Positions 62,470-64,000 of a DNA stretch of 64,000 bases are shown here, piece by piece (within the stretch, counting starts at the first letter, position 1; every line of letters starts with the position of its first letter). Where the stretch lies: positions 6,227,117-6,291,116 of the forward strand of contig OZ025206.1 in the NCBI GenBank assembly GCA_964019055.1. The letters are read 5' to 3'. Both the position numbers and the translations under genes were made by a program. The notes under the pieces are model-generated. The model did not search any database. It was given only the letters and a program-made list of their open reading frames with translations, and was not told where the DNA came from. Source of the stretch: Anthopleura xanthogrammica (taxonomy: Eukaryota > Cnidaria > Anthozoa > Actiniaria > Actiniidae).

Positions 62470-64000
62470 CTGTAAGAAAAATGAAAAAATTAATTAATAA
62501 CATATAGTAATTCTCGAATCTCCTTATTACGCTTGACAGAATCAGAATCCTTTTCGTGGCTCCTTTTGTCGGGCTAATTAACACCATTATCTAGCAACTC
62601 CCAATGGAGTTCAAACAATTGAATAAGAATTCGAAATTCGTTGAATTCAGAGAAACCGTCAAGATTAGTTTTGCAGCTCGCCTGATTGCTCACAGCAGCC
62701 AGCTGATCTCATTGAAATAGTGACGTAGAAATAACGTCACTGCAAAACCGAGGTGTCCCTTATAACTAGATGCGCCGTTTTCTGGCAAGAGCAAATAAAT
62801 ACATTGCAATAAACATATAAAAATCGTTCATTATTGTGTCACTGTTATCAAGCGCTTATTAGCGTCGTTAATTACTCGAGCTACCTGTGGTAGGCCGAGT
62901 CTAGGTTTACCTTTTCAATCTATCTATAGTCTACGTCGCGATATGTGTATGCAAACGAGGCAAGTCACGTGACTCTCCGTGTGACTTGCTTTGCTCTCTT
63001 CGGCTCTGTTGCTCTCTGCTTCTCGTGTTCTCGTGGTGTGAAGTGTTGAACAAAACATTATGGCGAAAATTTGTTTTCCTTCTGGGTCGCTCAAAATACT
63101 CACAAACCCACGCGCCGTTCGCGGTAGACCCACACTAAAAGTTGTCGAGCGTCACTTTCGAAACGGGTCGTTCCGCGAACTCAAAGAGAAATGCCAAACG
63201 TATACTCAAAGAAATGCCAAAAACAATGCCAAAAATACTCAAATGAACTCGAAAGAAACTCAAATGAACTCAAAGGAACTCAAAAGTACTCGAGTACACT
63301 CAAACGAACGAACACATGCTAACTATTTAGTAAGCAGGGACTTCATTGACGACTACTCTGAAGATGAGAGAGACAGAGAAAATACCCCAAACAAGGACGC
63401 CGCCATATTGGAATCTCTCAAGATAACATGTAATACGTTTACAGAATCAAGAAGCCTTGGACTTATATCAATGACAGTGAGGATAAGTTTTATTATTTTG
63501 TTTTAGTTTACAATGTTTAAAGTGCTAGTCTTACGAGAATGACACAATATCCCTGAAGAATATATCTTATAAAAGTAGACATGCTATATAGTTCATTGTA
63601 AAAATTTTATTTTGATACGAGACCGGGAAGATGTTGTATTTAGCCTTTAAAGTTCGGCATTTTCGGTCCGCCATTAAACGAATGCGTTCCGGTGAGGTTG
63701 GTAACAATTCAACGGAAGTGACGTCATACGCGCAACGATTGAAATTTCGCGGCACCTACTAGATACTGTGGTCTTGCTATCACATCAACACTAAGCGCAT
63801 GTTTTACCAGTTTCGACTAAAAACCTGAAGTTTTAAACACAATTACAATTAAAGCATGGAGAGCATGGAGAGCAAAGTCAGAAGTGCGCATATGACATCA
63901 CGAATAAATTAAATACAGCTCCGCTGACCAAGCTAATCGCTGTGACCGAACAATGGCGGACTAACTTTTTAGCGATTTTAAGAACAAAATTCATTCCCTT
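62470..64000. other. Right edge: possible 5' part of the receptor gene, and the plus-strand frame
   Basis: I found no further 72-nt LRR exon, LRR N-terminal cap or signal peptide on the minus strand in the last 1.5 kb. It contains a partial MITE (62510-62640) and the frame at 63060-63506. Confidence 0.5.
63060..63506 (+). CDS. Possible first exon of an unknown gene, or a hypothetical short protein
   Basis: This 148-codon frame starts MAKICFPSGSLKILTNP after a usable initiation context (AACATTATGG). The start is preceded by a CT-rich stretch and a palindromic E-box-type TCACGTGAC near 62967. The middle is low-complexity, rich in Asn, Lys and Thr with a repeated QMNSKE motif; then an acidic patch DYSEDERDRE follows. 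The hydrophobic end ISFIILF is probably intron readthrough, since a donor-like ACA|GTGAGG occurs near 63475. I recognise no family. Confidence 0.35.
   Translation: MAKICFPSGSLKILTNPRAVRGRPTLKVVERHFRNGSFRELKEKCQTYTQRNAKNNAKNTQMNSKETQMNSKELKSTRVHSNERTHANYLVSRDFIDDYSEDERDRENTPNKDAAILESLKITCNTFTESRSLGLISMTVRISFIILF

Overview
The window is animal nuclear DNA. It has AT-rich, intron-rich genes with short GT-AG exons, long microsatellites and many foldback transposons. Single-repeat LRR exons joined to a Cys-rich, multi-pass receptor suggest a cnidarian, probably an anthozoan such as a stony coral. That placement is inference from gene content; I made no database comparison.

Layout. (a) 1-8692 is a partial second copy of sequence from the right half of the window. 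It carries a second PIKFYVE first exon (700-1152, minus) followed by five intact but orphaned LRR exons (4920-8294, minus). (b) 11591-38901, minus, holds a complete PIKFYVE-type phosphoinositide kinase gene. I resolved 37 exons, giving about 2,224 residues, with FYVE, DEP, CCT/TCP-1-like, Cys-rich and C-terminal PIP-kinase regions. One small exon between 32531 and 30882 is still missing. (c) 38902-39183 is a short head-to-head promoter. (d) 39136-40101, plus, is an intronless RWDD2-like gene. (e) 42011-42472, minus, is a small single-exon gene of unknown function. (f) 42688-62469, minus, is a receptor gene with at least 11 LRR exons of exactly 72 nt, a Cys-rich region, a multi-pass membrane domain and an acidic tail. 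Its 5' end was not found. (g) 63060-63506, plus, is a possible first exon of another gene.

The clearest structural result is the duplication. Positions 1-1216 match 37624-38966 and positions 1752-8692 match 54571-60893. The 15.6 kb between the two blocks on the right, which holds the RWDD2-like gene, the small gene and the receptor membrane exons, is absent on the left. The left copy ends inside the PIKFYVE intron next to the FYVE exon, so a further PIKFYVE copy may lie outside the window. An unmerged haplotype in the assembly is a serious alternative.

Mobile DNA is almost entirely non-autonomous. It includes two 637-638 bp elements with TTAA targets and an empty site visible in the other duplicate, a 675 bp element with a 10 bp target duplication, a CAGGGACC-ended element, a 1 kb TAGCCTGCGTAGC element and many palindromic MITEs. 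Introns also hold several hundred bases of GAT, TCAACG, CAGG and other tandem repeats. I recognised no rRNA, tRNA, CRISPR array, operon or bacterial feature.
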